From assembly GCA_016124895.1 (NCBI GenBank), contig WGMU01000036.1, positions 30,769-94,768 on the forward strand: 64,000 nucleotides of DNA, read 5' to 3'. Both the position numbers and the translations under genes were made by a program. Position 1 is the first letter of the stretch; every line of letters starts with the position of its first letter. This stretch comes from a bacterium (GTDB taxonomy: Bacteria; Planctomycetota; Planctomycetia; Planctomycetales; Planctomycetaceae). Shown here piece after piece: positions 46,879-56,363 of the stretch. Under the pieces are notes generated by a model that saw nothing but the letters and a program-made list of their open reading frames with translations, was not told the DNA's origin and made no database searches.

Positions 46879-47688
46879 TCAGACGAACCAGAACGTCCGT
46901 CGCTGCCATTCACGACAGGGCTCGCCAAAAGCCGCGGCCAAAACGGAGTCTTCCCTCTTTGACCGCCAGAGTTGCAGCGCGACAAACCCGGCGTAAAAAC
47001 TCCACCAGATCCAGTGCTGGGTTGCGAAGCAGAACCACACTCCGGCCTGAGCAATCAACTGTCCGAAATAAACCGGGTGCCTGACAAAGCGATACAGGCC
47101 ATTCGTCTTCAGCACGCGTGCTTCCGGTACGACGCTGAATGATCGGAACAGCGTCAGATAACCGGCAACGTCGATCGCGTTGCCAAGCATGACCAGTGAC
47201 GCGCCACACATCAGTTGCGTGAAGCTGAGCTGCGGACTGAGCACAAACAGCTTCCACTCGGCCGCGGCGAACGGGTCAAACCTGGCGATGACCCCTGCAG
47301 TGAGGAACGGCAGCATCGGCCACCAGCCGCCCAGCAGTCCCAGGATCACGTCAGTCGCGCGAGTTGCCCGCGTCCTGGCCGGTCGTCGACACACAAATGC
47401 CAGACCAATCAGCAGTATGTTCAGATCGACGAGCACCCGCGTCCAGGGCAGATCGATCCGTGAGCCATCTGTGAACTGGTAATAAGCACCGATTCGCCAG
47501 AAATCTCTGAAGTAGTCCGGCAGTTCGGTCGCCAGCCAGAAAAACATGGCTGACGCGCCGACGAGCTGCACGAACCACTCGGGAATTGCCAGCCACATAC
47601 GCCCGAACCAGGACTCAGCCTGCTGCCGCAGCCGTCGCTGCTGCGGAATCGAAACACCGGCCACTTCCCGAACGATTTCTGTCGACAT
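46879..47688 (-). CDS. Isoprenylcysteine carboxyl methyltransferase (ICMT)-like membrane protein
   Basis: 269 residues with about six membrane helices. The C-terminal motif GLYRFVRHPVYFGQLI followed by RSKREDSVLAAAFGEPCREWQRRT is the conserved SAM-binding signature of the ICMT/PEMT/NnrU-type methyltransferases. Substrates in bacteria are largely unknown (phospholipids, isoprenoids or others). It lies 143 bases downstream of the response-regulator gene on the same strand, so read-through from the two-component operon is possible. Confidence 0.8.
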   Translation of the reverse strand: MSTEIVREVAGVSIPQQRRLRQQAESWFGRMWLAIPEWFVQLVGASAMFFWLATELPDYFRDFWRIGAYYQFTDGSRIDLPWTRVLVDLNILLIGLAFVCRRPARTRATRATDVILGLLGGWWPMLPFLTAGVIARFDPFAAAEWKLFVLSPQLSFTQLMCGASLVMLGNAIDVAGYLTLFRSFSVVPEARVLKTNGLYRFVRHPVYFGQLIAQAGVWFCFATQHWIWWSFYAGFVALQLWRSKREDSVLAAAFGEPCREWQRRTFWFV

Positions 47689-47831
47689 AATCCGGCACCA
47701 TTTCTTCCCTGAAACGTGCGTCGGACCGCGACTTGCCGCCCGAACCCGCGGAACGTTCGCCGCTGAGCGTTCAGCGTGTCAATCCCGGTCCTGGCTGTTG
47801 TGTGAGCGTCTTGTGATTGAGGGGCGGTCGC

Positions 47832-49187
47832 TCAATGCAGGGCATACCGGTTCATTTTGTAGTGCAGCGTGCGAACGCTGATGCCGAGCAGCTTCGCAGT
47901 GTTTTCGCGGTGGCATTCGCACTTCGAGAGAGCCGACTGGATGGCGACTTTCTCGGCCTGCTCAACAGCGTCGGCCAGCGTGTTGACTTCTCCAGGCGGT
48001 CCGGTTCTGACCTGCAGTTCAGGCGGAAGATCGTCAGTGCCGATCGTCTCGTCAATCGCCGTGACGCTCAGGCGTTCCACCAGATTGCGGAGCTGGCGGA
48101 CATTGCCCGGCCAGTTGTAGGACGTGAGCACGTTTAAGGCTTCCGGAGAAATCTGGCGCGGCGGTCGGCGGTGCCGCGCGGAGAAGTGCTCAACGAAGTG
48201 CGAGACCAGCAGCGGGATATCTTCACGGCGTTCGCGCAGCGGTGGCAGTTCGATCGGTACGACATTGAGACGGTAGTAGAGATCCTCGCGAAACGTGCCA
48301 TCTTCCAGGAGCGTCTGCATTCCGCGGTTCGTGGCGGAAACGATGCGCGCGTCCGAGTGCAGAACGGTTTCGCCACCGACCCGAAAGAACTCTCCCGTTT
48401 CGAGAACGCGGAGCAGGTCGATCTGACTTTTCGCAGACATCTCGGTGACTTCGTCAAGAAACAGCGTGCCGCCGCTGGCCCGCTCGAAGCAGCCCGGACG
48501 CTGGCGGCTGGCTCCGGTAAAGGCGCCCTTTTCGTGTCCGAAGAGCTCGCTTTCGAGCAGCGTATCCGGCAGAGCGCCGACATTGACTGGGATGAAGGGG
48601 CCCTCGCTGCGATGGCTGAGCTGGTGAATCGCGTGCGCGATCAGTTCTTTGCCCGTGCCGCTTTCGCCGGTTATGAAGACGGTCGCGTCGGTATCGGCCA
48701 CCTGCCGCACCTGACGGTAGACCTCCTGCATCGCCGGACAGCTTCCGATGATGCTCGAAATCTCGCCGGCATCGGCCAGCCGTTCTCGCAGTACGCGGTT
48801 TTCGCAGACGAGTTCCTGATGCTTGAGCGCCTTTCGGACCTGTTCGCGAATCAGATTCAGGTCGACCGGCTTGCTGATAAAGTCGTACGCGCCGTGGCGC
48901 ATGGCCTCGACGGCGGTTTCGACGGTGCCGTGCGCCGTGATCATGATGATCAGCGTTTCGGGCCGCTGCTCATGGATGCGACCGAGCAACTGCAGCCCAT
49001 CCATGTCGCCGGGCATTCTCAGATCGGCGATGACCAGGTTGTACGGAGCCGCTTCAAACAGATCGAGCGCCTCGTTCGCGGACCCAGCGGTGTCAATTGT
49101 TCCCGCCTCGCGTTCGAGACCCTTTGCCAGGCCTGAGCGGATATTGGCTTCGTCGTCAACAATCAGAATTCGTTTATCTTCGGTCAT
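47832..49187 (-). CDS. NtrC-family sigma-54-dependent response regulator
   Basis: 451 residues. The receiver domain (1-120) has the acidic pocket DDE (11-13) and phospho-acceptor Asp55 in IADLRMPGD, with Lys106 in ISKPVD. The AAA+ domain has Walker A GESGTGKE near 171, GAFTGA (sigma-54 contact loop), Walker [10 protein letters not shown] and the arginine finger region. A Fis-type helix-turn-helix ends the protein ([32 protein letters not shown]). It activates sigma-54 promoters, and the candidates here are its own promoter region, the divergent porin gene and dabA. Its start overlaps the kinase stop by four bases (ATGA). Confidence 0.95.
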   Translation of the reverse strand: MTEDKRILIVDDEANIRSGLAKGLEREAGTIDTAGSANEALDLFEAAPYNLVIADLRMPGDMDGLQLLGRIHEQRPETLIIMITAHGTVETAVEAMRHGAYDFISKPVDLNLIREQVRKALKHQELVCENRVLRERLADAGEISSIIGSCPAMQEVYRQVRQVADTDATVFITGESGTGKELIAHAIHQLSHRSEGPFIPVNVGALPDTLLESELFGHEKGAFTGASRQRPGCFERASGGTLFLDEVTEMSAKSQIDLLRVLETGEFFRVGGETVLHSDARIVSATNRGMQTLLEDGTFREDLYYRLNVVPIELPPLRERREDIPLLVSHFVEHFSARHRRPPRQISPEALNVLTSYNWPGNVRQLRNLVERLSVTAIDETIGTDDLPPELQVRTGPPGEVNTLADAVEQAEKVAIQSALSKCECHRENTAKLLGISVRTLHYKMNRYALH

Positions 49188-50578
49188 GCCGACACCTCGA
49201 CAGCAGCTTCGGGCTCAGATGCAAGTGACGGCTGATCCAGCGGCAGGCAGATACGGAAAGTTGTGCCGTACGTACTGGTTTCAAAATCCAGTTCGCCGTT
49301 GTGCTGGCGAATGATCTTTTCACACAGAGGCAGTCCCATGCCGGTGCCGTCTCCTTTCGTCGTGAAGTAAGGGTCAAAGATTCGGTTGCGGACATTTTCC
49401 GGGATACCGCGTCCAGTGTCCTGAATCTCGATCAGAAGGTGGGCGGCATTGGTGGAAATGCGGATGGTCAGTTCCCCTCCATGCGGCATGGCGTCCAGCG
49501 CGTTGAGCACCAGATTCAGCAGCACCTGATCCATGCGGCCGGGATCGAGCGAGACCTGAGGCAGAGGTTTTGACTGCTCGACACGAATCGTCACATGCTG
49601 CAGTTCGGCCTTCGGTTTAATCAGCCGGACGACTTTCCCGACCAGAGCGGCCGGTTGAGTCGGTTCGGCGCTGAGATACGAGATCGACGCGAAGCTGCGG
49701 AAGCTTTCCAGAACGTTCGCGATCCTGCGGACTTCCGTTTCCAGCACGGCCAGCGTTTCGAGCACGTCGTCCGGATGCCCGATCTCTTCGAGCCGCTCCC
49801 CGAGAAGCTGCACATGCAGAGACAACGCGCCGAGCGGATTCTTGATTTCGTGGTGCAGACCCGCGGCCAGCGAGCCGAGCCCCATGTAACGTTCCATTCT
49901 CCTCATTCGGTCGTCAGAGAGTACTCGCTCAGTCACATCCCGAACGTAAAGCACTGTTCCGAGTTCGCGGCCGGATGGGTCATGAACCGGGCAGCAGTCA
50001 GCGCGGTAGAAGTGGGTTGTGCCATTGAACTCGAAATGAGTATCGCGATCGTGAATCGCCTCATGGGAGGCAAGCACTGTCCGACACAGTTCGGCGAGTG
50101 CCGTGTCACCCTCAATCAGTGACTCAATTGGCTGCCTGTGCCCCTCGTTGTTGACTTTGTACATCACCCGCGTCCGGGGATTGAAACTGGTTACAATTCC
50201 CTGACTGTCCGTGGTGATCACTGACTGATCCATACTAGACAGGATGTCAGTGGCGAGTGCCCGGACGTCATAAAGAGAGTTCTGACTGGTAAGATATGCT
50301 CGCGCGAGCGCGACGAGAGCAAGAATCGTGGCAACACCGTTGAGGAGCACCAGCAGCGACAGCCAGAACTGCCAACGCAGTTCACCAGGGAGTTCGCTGA
50401 GTTCGCTGGTCGACCCTTTGGGCAACTGCCCCAGTACGCGGCCAATGATTTCCTGCTCGCGACGGACTTCCTGTGTGAGCCAGATTGTGACACCGCCAGC
50501 AGTCAGACTCAGGCCCAGAACGCACGCGAAAACGCCAACAACACTTCGACTGATCGGTGCATCGCGCTGTTGAAACAT
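49184..50578 (-). CDS. Membrane sensor histidine kinase (NtrB/AtoS-like)
   Basis: 464 residues from the ATG at 50578, eight bases after GGAG; a GTG nine bases upstream is an alternative. Two membrane helices, at about 14-36 and 72-94, enclose a short periplasmic loop of 35 residues. A PAS domain spans about 105-225 (DSQGIVTSFNPRTRVMYKVN, GTTHFYRADCCPV). The dimerisation H-box AAGLHHEIKNPLGAL holds the phosphoacceptor His near residue 244. The ATPase domain has the N-box (LLNLVLNALDAMPHGG), the G1 box (DTGRGIPENV) and G2 (GTGMGLPLC). The short loop suggests that the signal is sensed by the PAS domain or the membrane rather than by a large external domain. It is translationally coupled to the response regulator. 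Confidence 0.93.
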   Translation of the reverse strand: MFQQRDAPISRSVVGVFACVLGLSLTAGGVTIWLTQEVRREQEIIGRVLGQLPKGSTSELSELPGELRWQFWLSLLVLLNGVATILALVALARAYLTSQNSLYDVRALATDILSSMDQSVITTDSQGIVTSFNPRTRVMYKVNNEGHRQPIESLIEGDTALAELCRTVLASHEAIHDRDTHFEFNGTTHFYRADCCPVHDPSGRELGTVLYVRDVTERVLSDDRMRRMERYMGLGSLAAGLHHEIKNPLGALSLHVQLLGERLEEIGHPDDVLETLAVLETEVRRIANVLESFRSFASISYLSAEPTQPAALVGKVVRLIKPKAELQHVTIRVEQSKPLPQVSLDPGRMDQVLLNLVLNALDAMPHGGELTIRISTNAAHLLIEIQDTGRGIPENVRNRIFDPYFTTKGDGTGMGLPLCEKIIRQHNGELDFETSTYGTTFRICLPLDQPSLASEPEAAVEVSA

Positions 50579-50774
50579 TAATGACACTCCTCACCTGCCG
50601 AATCTGGTTCAGACCGATTTCCCGATGCACAGGGCCGGGCGGACGACATTTACATTCGCTTCCTGATGCCCTGACTGGCTTGTTGAACCTGTACGGTGGC
50701 TTGCACTGACCGGCGAATTTTTGCAGGGCTGCCGCGAGGCATCTCCGGGGGTGCTGTACGGCGTCGGCGGCACT

Positions 50775-50790
50775 CGCCAGCGTTCTGCCA
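50775..50790 (-). promoter_or_regulatory. Candidate sigma-54 promoter for the two-component operon
   Basis: Read on the minus strand, TGGCAG-AACGC-TGGCG keeps the invariant GG and GC ten bases apart and most of the consensus TGGCAC-N5-TTGCA. It lies about 200 bases before the kinase start and about 70 bases from the TGCA-N6-TGCA site at 50857-50870. Confidence 0.4.
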
Positions 50791-50856
50791 CCACATTGTG
50801 GGACATGCCGCTGAGACCGAGCGAACCAGGACGCGAGTTGGCTGTGAGGGTGAAGA

Positions 50857-50870
50857 TGCAGCAAACTGCA
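50857..50870. promoter_or_regulatory. Candidate activator site TGCAG-CAAA-CTGCA
   Basis: A perfect 5-base inverted repeat with a 4-base spacer. It is identical in design to the sites at 51058 and 51350 and similar to those upstream of dabA. Confidence 0.6.
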
Positions 50871-51057
50871 GGATTCTGAGAGTGCAGCGGTTCTTTTGCA
50901 AAGCCGATGCCAGAGGGCCATCCAGCGGGCGTATCGCTTTGCTGTGACGATTTGAAATGTTTGCAACACCTGACTTATGAGTGAGTTACGTCGTCGATTT
51001 GACTCGCCTCGGACGCATCCGGCGAAAAGAGATTCGAGGTCGAGACGCCTGTAGGTG

Positions 51058-51071
51058 TGCAGGTTTCTGCA
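51058..51071. promoter_or_regulatory. Candidate activator site TGCAG-GTTT-CTGCA
   Basis: Perfect copy of the TGCAG-N4-CTGCA design. It lies about 118 bases upstream of the sigma-54-like element at 51189, the usual distance for an NtrC-type enhancer. Confidence 0.65.
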
Positions 51072-51188
51072 GTCAAGCGACGCCCCTTGCCAGCCTGAAA
51101 TTATCAGTGCCGAGAGCCGCGGAGCCAAGTCCAGACCGGAAGAGGGACATGTCTCGTGAAGCGAGGCAGTTTTCGCGACCCGCTCGAT

Positions 51189-51204
51189 TGGCACAGGATG
51201 AGCA
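51189..51204 (+). promoter_or_regulatory. Candidate sigma-54 promoter 1 for the porin gene
   Basis: TGGCAC-AGGAT-GAGCA has a perfect -24 element (TGGCAC) and GC at the correct distance, but a weaker -12 element. The leader to the porin gene would be about 400 bases. Confidence 0.45.
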
Positions 51205-51349
51205 ACTCCACCTTCCTGCCGAGTGACGAGGAATTGCCTCATTCCCAGGAGAGAGACGGCTGACATCCGAAGTTGGCTTTGGCGGTAGTATCGAGATTGC
51301 CGATAGTGTCGATGCTGATGAAAAAATGGAGACAATGGTGAAAATGGCG

Positions 51350-51363
51350 TGCAGGAATCTGCA
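51350..51363. promoter_or_regulatory. Candidate activator site TGCAG-GAAT-CTGCA
   Basis: Perfect copy of the TGCAG-N4-CTGCA design, 45 bases before the sigma-54-like element at 51408. A near-copy (TGCAG-AACA-GTGCG) follows at 51373. Confidence 0.6.
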
Positions 51364-51407
51364 GACTTGACGTGCAGAACAGTGCGTATTGACGCGCTCC
51401 ATTGAAC

Positions 51408-51423
51408 TGGCAGAAAGTCTGCT
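51408..51423 (+). promoter_or_regulatory. Candidate sigma-54 promoter 2 for the porin gene
   Basis: TGGCAG-AAAGT-CTGCT matches the consensus TGGCAC-N5-TTGCT at all but two positions and keeps GG-N10-GC. It lies about 195 bases before the porin start. Confidence 0.55.
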
Positions 51424-51617
51424 TCGACTCTTTCTTCATGGAAACCAACAGGCGGAGTTCCATTTCGGTTTTGACTTCAGGAATCACCCAGGCATGGATG
51501 CCCGGGATTGACCTGAACTGTACCAGACGGCGGCGTCGCGAAGTGCCTGCGACAGAGCGCGTTGAAGCACGCACGTCCGTCAGTGAACGACAGGAATGAC
51601 AAGGAGGTCATTGAATC

Positions 51618-53069
51618 ATGTGCAGGAACATCTTCCAGGTGCCGATCGCATCTCTTGTCATGACGGCAAGATGTCTTTCGATCGTTGCCGCGACCTTGTT
51701 CTGGGTAGCGCCCGACGCCGGATTCGCTCAGGACACAGCTAATCTGCAGCAGGAAAACGCACAACTTCGGGCACGGCTCGATCGGCTGGAATCAGTTGTC
51801 GATCGTCTGCAGCCTGACTTGTCCAGCGAGGCAGCGAAGTATTCAGCGGTGACTCCGATCCCGTCCGAGGCGGATCAGGCAGGTAGCCAGCAGGTCTCGA
51901 ACTGGGCGATGTCGCAACTGTCAGCGCCTGACGCCCCGAAGTTCCCGACGGCAAAACTGACCGGCTTCTTCCAGGCTGACGCCGGCTGGTTCGCTCAGGA
52001 CAGTGCAAATCAGGCAGCCGTCGGCAACATCCAGGATGGAGCTGACTTCCGACGTGCTCGACTCGCGGCCACTGGCAAAGTCGCAGAGAACGTCTCGTAC
52101 ATGCTGGAAATGGACTTCGCCTTTCCTGGTCACCCCTCGTTTATGGATGTCTGGGGTGAGGTCAGCGATGTCCCGATTCTTCAGAATGTGCGTGTTGGTC
52201 AATACCGGAACCCGTTTGGCATGGATGGCCTGACGAGCGTGAAGGAACTGACTTTCATTGAGCGTGGATTGCCGTTCGCCTTCCTTCCATTCCGGCAGAT
52301 CGGTGCGATGGCTCACGGAATGTCTGAGGCAGGTGACATGACCTGGGCAGTGTCAGGCTTCCGCTATCCCACTGGGCAATATGGCGGAAGCGTGGGTGAC
52401 AACGGCGGCTATGGCATGGCATCCCGTCTAACCGGGTTGATCGTCGATGACGGCGATAGCGTGGTGCATATTGGTGGTGCATACAGCTTCATTGATCCGG
52501 CTAACAATATGGTCCAGTATCGGAATCAGCCGGAATTTACCGTTTCGGAAACCGGCGGTTCCGCAACGCCAGTTCCGAATACGGTTCCGTTTTTTGTGAA
52601 CACTGGGCCGATCGCGACACATAACGTCAACCTGTTTGCCGGAGAACTCGCCGCGACTTCGGGCTCCTGGCACGCTCAGGGTGAAGTCATCTATGCGCTG
52701 GTCAACCGTATTGCCGGGTCAACAGTCGGATTCTCGGGCATGTCGGTTCAGAGTGCGTACATTCTCACGGGCGAACACCGGCCATATAACCGTGAGAACG
52801 CGGTACTTGGACGAGTCGTTCCCCATCAGGACTTTCGCAGTGGTTGTGGCTGGGGTGCGTGGGAAGTGGCTGCCCGCTGGTCGTACCTCAACCTGAACGA
52901 CGGTGGGATCACTGGTGGGCAGTTGAACGACGTGACTGCCGGGCTGAACTGGTATCTGAATCGTTACACGAAGCTCCAGTTCAACTACATCCATGCCTTC
53001 CTGAGAACGGCCGGGATTGGAAACAGTGACGCAGATATTGTTGCCATGCGGGCACAGGTCGATTTCTGA
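51618..53069 (+). CDS. OprP/OprO-type outer-membrane porin
   Basis: 483 residues. The ATG at 51618 follows an AAGGAGG ribosome-binding site. A signal peptide (about 1-38, cleavage near GFAQD) precedes a short coiled-coil ([22 protein letters not shown]). The remaining 370 residues are an alternating beta-strand barrel of the phosphate-selective porin O/P family: [13 protein letters not shown], then [25 protein letters not shown] and the final strand [10 protein letters not shown] ending in Phe, as outer-membrane barrels do. OprP-type pores favour anions such as phosphate or pyrophosphate; its position beside dabA and the CsoSCA-like gene suggests bicarbonate or another anion as a substrate, which is inference. 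Two sigma-54-like elements lie upstream. Confidence 0.85.
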   Translation: MCRNIFQVPIASLVMTARCLSIVAATLFWVAPDAGFAQDTANLQQENAQLRARLDRLESVVDRLQPDLSSEAAKYSAVTPIPSEADQAGSQQVSNWAMSQLSAPDAPKFPTAKLTGFFQADAGWFAQDSANQAAVGNIQDGADFRRARLAATGKVAENVSYMLEMDFAFPGHPSFMDVWGEVSDVPILQNVRVGQYRNPFGMDGLTSVKELTFIERGLPFAFLPFRQIGAMAHGMSEAGDMTWAVSGFRYPTGQYGGSVGDNGGYGMASRLTGLIVDDGDSVVHIGGAYSFIDPANNMVQYRNQPEFTVSETGGSATPVPNTVPFFVNTGPIATHNVNLFAGELAATSGSWHAQGEVIYALVNRIAGSTVGFSGMSVQSAYILTGEHRPYNRENAVLGRVVPHQDFRSGCGWGAWEVAARWSYLNLNDGGITGGQLNDVTAGLNWYLNRYTKLQFNYIHAFLRTAGIGNSDADIVAMRAQVDF

Positions 53070-53087
53070 TCTGCAGCACAGGTTCTG

Positions 53088-53132
53088 CCAGCACGGACAC
53101 GTTCACGGCGTTTGAAGGTGTCCGCCTGCTGG
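53088..53132. terminator. Hairpin after the porin gene
   Basis: CCAGCACGGACAC (53088-53100) pairs with GTGTCCG (53118-53124) and, after a two-base bulge, TGCTGG (53127-53132). It lies 19 bases after the porin stop codon, in the convergent spacer, and no strong U-tract follows. Confidence 0.5.
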
Positions 53133-53310
53133 ATTTCGCCGCGGACGTCGAGCGGGGTGGCCGCAAGGTGCTTCAAGCACCCACGGCAGGAGAAACGCGT
53201 TCAGAATTCTGTGCCGACTGCTTCAGACAATCACGATGCGGGCCGCTTGTCAATGGCGACCCGCATCGGTTTGAAGCTTCTCTCTGGTGACTGCGAGTGT
53301 CACTCGGCTA

Positions 53311-54942
53311 TCACTTTCCGGCAGAGTTCCTGCCTTTCCGGCCAGACGAACTGTGTTTCCCGTCATTCGCAGGCTCGTCCGCATGGTCCGCCTCTGCATC
53401 GTTCGAGAAATGATCGGTCCCGCTTTCGACCGCGCCTGATGCCTGTCGCGTGTAGGCTTCCTCAAGCTCACGCATCCGGGTGGAGGAGAATTCTTTGGGT
53501 GAGACGATGTCGCACAGGTTTTGCGGGCAGACAATCAGACGGTCGGCCGGGTTGGGATTCAGCGGGAAGAACTGTTTGTAGATAGTCATGTCTCGCGCAA
53601 TGTGGGCATACGAATATGTTGTCATCACTCGCACATTCGAATCCGCACCGAAGACACTGCGAATAACAGCCATCTTGGTATTCATCCGCGCCAGGACCGT
53701 TGTGAACTGCTGCCAGGTCGCAATCGGCGTGTCGAGTTCGATGTTCACGTGGACCAGTGGGTGCCGGGGCAATTGACGTCGTTCGGCGACCGTGTCAACG
53801 ACGTGTTTTGCGACGCTGATTGCCTGACGGTCGTTGCCGCTTCCTGGTTTTACAAGCAGCATGTTATTGTGCTTGGTGGCCGCCTCGAAGCCGTTTCCAT
53901 AGCCGATCAGCCGTTCGTCGTGACCGACCCGGTGATCGAGGGCATCGGGATCCTCCTCCAGCAGCAGTAACTGGTGAGTCTGCTCAAGGGCAAAGGCGAC
54001 GTTCCACGCAATCAAGTAGGCGATGAAACCCGCCAGGCAGTGAGGAAGTTTGTCGGCACGCCGCAGTGCCTCATTGATGGCCTCTGCAGCAGCCGGACTG
54101 ACGAGCGACGTCAGGTCGCCTCCGTTGGAACAGACAAGGTTGAACTGCTTGAGCAGATAGGCTTCCAGCGCGATTTTGACGCGGGGATTGGTCAGTGCCT
54201 CCGCGGGCGGTCCACTCAACAGCGATCGCGTTGTTCGCCCCTGAACTGATTCGTGAGCGTCAGGGTCGTTGATCGGCTGATCCAGAAACTGACGAGCAAA
54301 CACCTGAGCGGGTGCCATCCAGCGGTTCTTTCCCATCAGCTCTTCTGCGTTGAAGAGTCCCTCACCGCTCGGCAGATGCAGTTCCATTGCTCCCGTATCG
54401 GTATTGGTCATCGCGGCCAGACAGAACAGTCGATCGGCGTCCGGTGTTCCATAAAGGGCGTTTTCGACATCAAGCGCCTGGTCGATCACGCCCTGCAGCG
54501 CCCGACGGTCGGTGTTGTCCTTGCGGTCGTTCTGTTTGGCATATGCCGCACAGGAGCCACTGAGTTTCGAACGATGAGCAGCGGTAATGAACATCGCTGG
54601 TTTGCCGGGAGTCCGGCAGGCTGCTCGGATCATCTTGACGCGGATCGGCAGCCAGAAGTCAGTGTTATTGGGGTCAACGATCGCTTTGTTGCCGTCGCTG
54701 CGCTGATTGTCGACGGTCGTCGGTGGACAACCCTTGTGATCGGTTGTGTTCGTCCGTCCGTCCATGCACTTGCGCAGCAGAATTTCCGGCGCCTCGCTGC
54801 GGAAGTGGTCGATCGTTTCGGCCATTTCTCGCAACATCGCTGCATTTTCGCGGTTTTCGGCGAGGTATGCGGAGAAGTAGGTCTGAGCAAATTCATCAGG
54901 TACCAGTGTGCCCGCAACGTTCTGAAGCTGTTTGGTGTCCAT
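53311..54942 (-). CDS. CsoSCA-like carbonic anhydrase (non-carboxysomal)
   Basis: 543 residues from the ATG at 54942 (GAGG seven bases upstream). It aligns by eye with the alpha-carboxysome shell carbonic anhydrase CsoSCA. Cys59-x-Asp61-x-Arg63 (KCMDGR) corresponds to the CADGR zinc/dyad motif; His123 and Cys131 (AAHRSKLSGSCAAY) complete a beta-class Cys/His/Cys zinc site. Other shared stretches are TNTDTGAMELHLPSGEG and, after the middle domain, GHDERLIGYGNGFEAATKHN. It should interconvert CO2 and bicarbonate. Only 58 residues precede the first Cys, against about 170 in Halothiobacillus, so the N-terminal region that targets CsoSCA to Rubisco in the carboxysome is largely missing. The last 45 residues look disordered. 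No carboxysome genes are present. The comparison sequence is from memory. Confidence 0.78.
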   Translation of the reverse strand: MDTKQLQNVAGTLVPDEFAQTYFSAYLAENRENAAMLREMAETIDHFRSEAPEILLRKCMDGRTNTTDHKGCPPTTVDNQRSDGNKAIVDPNNTDFWLPIRVKMIRAACRTPGKPAMFITAAHRSKLSGSCAAYAKQNDRKDNTDRRALQGVIDQALDVENALYGTPDADRLFCLAAMTNTDTGAMELHLPSGEGLFNAEELMGKNRWMAPAQVFARQFLDQPINDPDAHESVQGRTTRSLLSGPPAEALTNPRVKIALEAYLLKQFNLVCSNGGDLTSLVSPAAAEAINEALRRADKLPHCLAGFIAYLIAWNVAFALEQTHQLLLLEEDPDALDHRVGHDERLIGYGNGFEAATKHNNMLLVKPGSGNDRQAISVAKHVVDTVAERRQLPRHPLVHVNIELDTPIATWQQFTTVLARMNTKMAVIRSVFGADSNVRVMTTYSYAHIARDMTIYKQFFPLNPNPADRLIVCPQNLCDIVSPKEFSSTRMRELEEAYTRQASGAVESGTDHFSNDAEADHADEPANDGKHSSSGRKGRNSAGK

Positions 54943-56350
54943 GAACTGGCCTCAAGGTGTATTCGGGAGCCGGGGTCCAGGTGATTTGACCGAATCTGCC
55001 TGACTCCAGTGTATATCAGGAGACGGCCTTGAATGCGCTTCGCCATGTTTGCCCAACAATCTCAGTTCGTCGGACATGGAGAGGAAAGTGAATCTGCATG
55101 GGGCTGAGCCGCGTCTGCTGAGTTGCTTCTTCAGTAAACGCATCTGGTCCCGCACCTTGAGTGTTGCGCGGAATGCAGAGACCTTCCGTGTGGGAACAGC
55201 GTTGCGGGCTGAGCTCGAGCAGGACGATGCTGGGGGAGACAACGGGTTTGCCAGCGAAATGACTGGCCGGTTGGGGGCGTTTGGACACGGAGCCGAGCCA
55301 CGATCGGCTGACAATGGCGTGCGGATGTGACGTGCCCGTAGCGGTATTACTGATACGTCGACCGGCCAGCGGAGCCGCCGGAAGCGAAGTAATTCCCGTC
55401 AGTGCCGGCCGATCATTGCAAATCCTGGCGAAGGATTCGACGCCATTGGAGGCATTCCGTCCGGCGAATGTGGTAGCGACACGGCTATCAATGCCAGGGA
55501 TTTCTGCCGGGGTGATTTCGCCGCTGCTGGTGAGGTGCATTGTTGCGATGACTTCCTCGCCTGATTTCTTAACGAGTGGCTTGCCGCAGGAGCCGCCGAG
55601 CCTGGCTCAGAGAGCCGAACGATTTTCAGCCGGAGAACGCCCTCTGGACTTCGTGCTTCCGCGTTTTGCCGTCGACTGCCTTCAGAGCACAAACTGGGCC
55701 GTCATCAGGAAATCGTGACGTTGTCGCACAGCGGTTGTGTCTCTCACGTTGCGTCTGTGTCAGCCACCAGGTCTCCTCGTCGGGGCGTGTGTCGGTACCC
55801 CGTTGGTTAAACGGCCTGCCGTTCAGCGGTCCATGGTCGTTTCCGCCGTGCTGAAGGGATCGGCAGGACAGCACGAGGTGTAATGCCTCTGGAACTGGGT
55901 GTCGAACCGCGACGGTTTGAGTGAGCATTCAAAACCTGCTGACGAAAGGGCCGAGCAAAGCGATCCGGAGATTGTGAAGGATTAAGTCAGCGCGAGTCGG
56001 GGCTGAGCCATCAGGTGCCTGAGCGCCCGCAATTCTCAGCTCCGTGGGATTACTGCCGTGGAATCGCAGGCGATTCCAGCGGCTGGAATGACGTTGGATT
56101 TTACCCAGCACGCAGCGACGCACGTGCCAGAGAGGAACCTTTGTCGGACGGAACTGACGGGGGCTCATCCGAACCCGCAGGCACACGATTTATGACGCCA
56201 TGTACGTTGTTCCGTTAGATTGGAATGGCCGAGCAGAGGATGTGGTGATCGCTGGTGGTTCGATCTCTGGTGACCTGTCGCGCTCGATGGTTTGCGGCTC
56301 CTGAATCAGCAGATTGAAGACGCGCCCAACCATGCAAGCTGGCGACCCGG
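54943..56350. other. 1.4-kb gene-free region between csoSCA-like gene and dabA control region
   Basis: No frame here has convincing protein character. A minus-strand open stretch near 55230-55570 reads like a possible decayed gene (GGSCGKPLVKKSGEEVIATM and so on), but no family is recognised and it lacks a start with a ribosome-binding site. The region must hold the promoter of the CsoSCA-like gene; no GG-N10-GC sigma-54 element was found on that strand. Confidence 0.45.
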
Positions 56351-56363
56351 CAGCGCAGTGGGT

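Larger units (their letters stand above)
50579..51617. promoter_or_regulatory. Divergent regulatory region between two-component system and porin
   Basis: 1,039 bases without a convincing gene. It carries three TGCA-N6-TGCA motifs (50857-50870, 51058-51071, 51350-51363), two rightward sigma-54-like elements (51189-51204, 51408-51423) and one leftward (50775-50790). Confidence 0.65.

Noticed and set aside
53311..54942. Reading the CsoSCA-like gene as evidence of a carboxysome operon
   Set aside because: No shell, CsoS2 or Rubisco genes are in the window and the N-terminal region is short.
55095..55110. Minus-strand sigma-54-like pattern for the CsoSCA-like gene
   Set aside because: The GC and GG pairs are eleven bases apart instead of ten, and sigma-54 spacing is strict.
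55016..55540. 174-residue minus-strand frame near the CsoSCA-like gene
   Set aside because: No ribosome-binding site and no recognised domain; at best a decayed gene, so it is mentioned only in the spacer entry.
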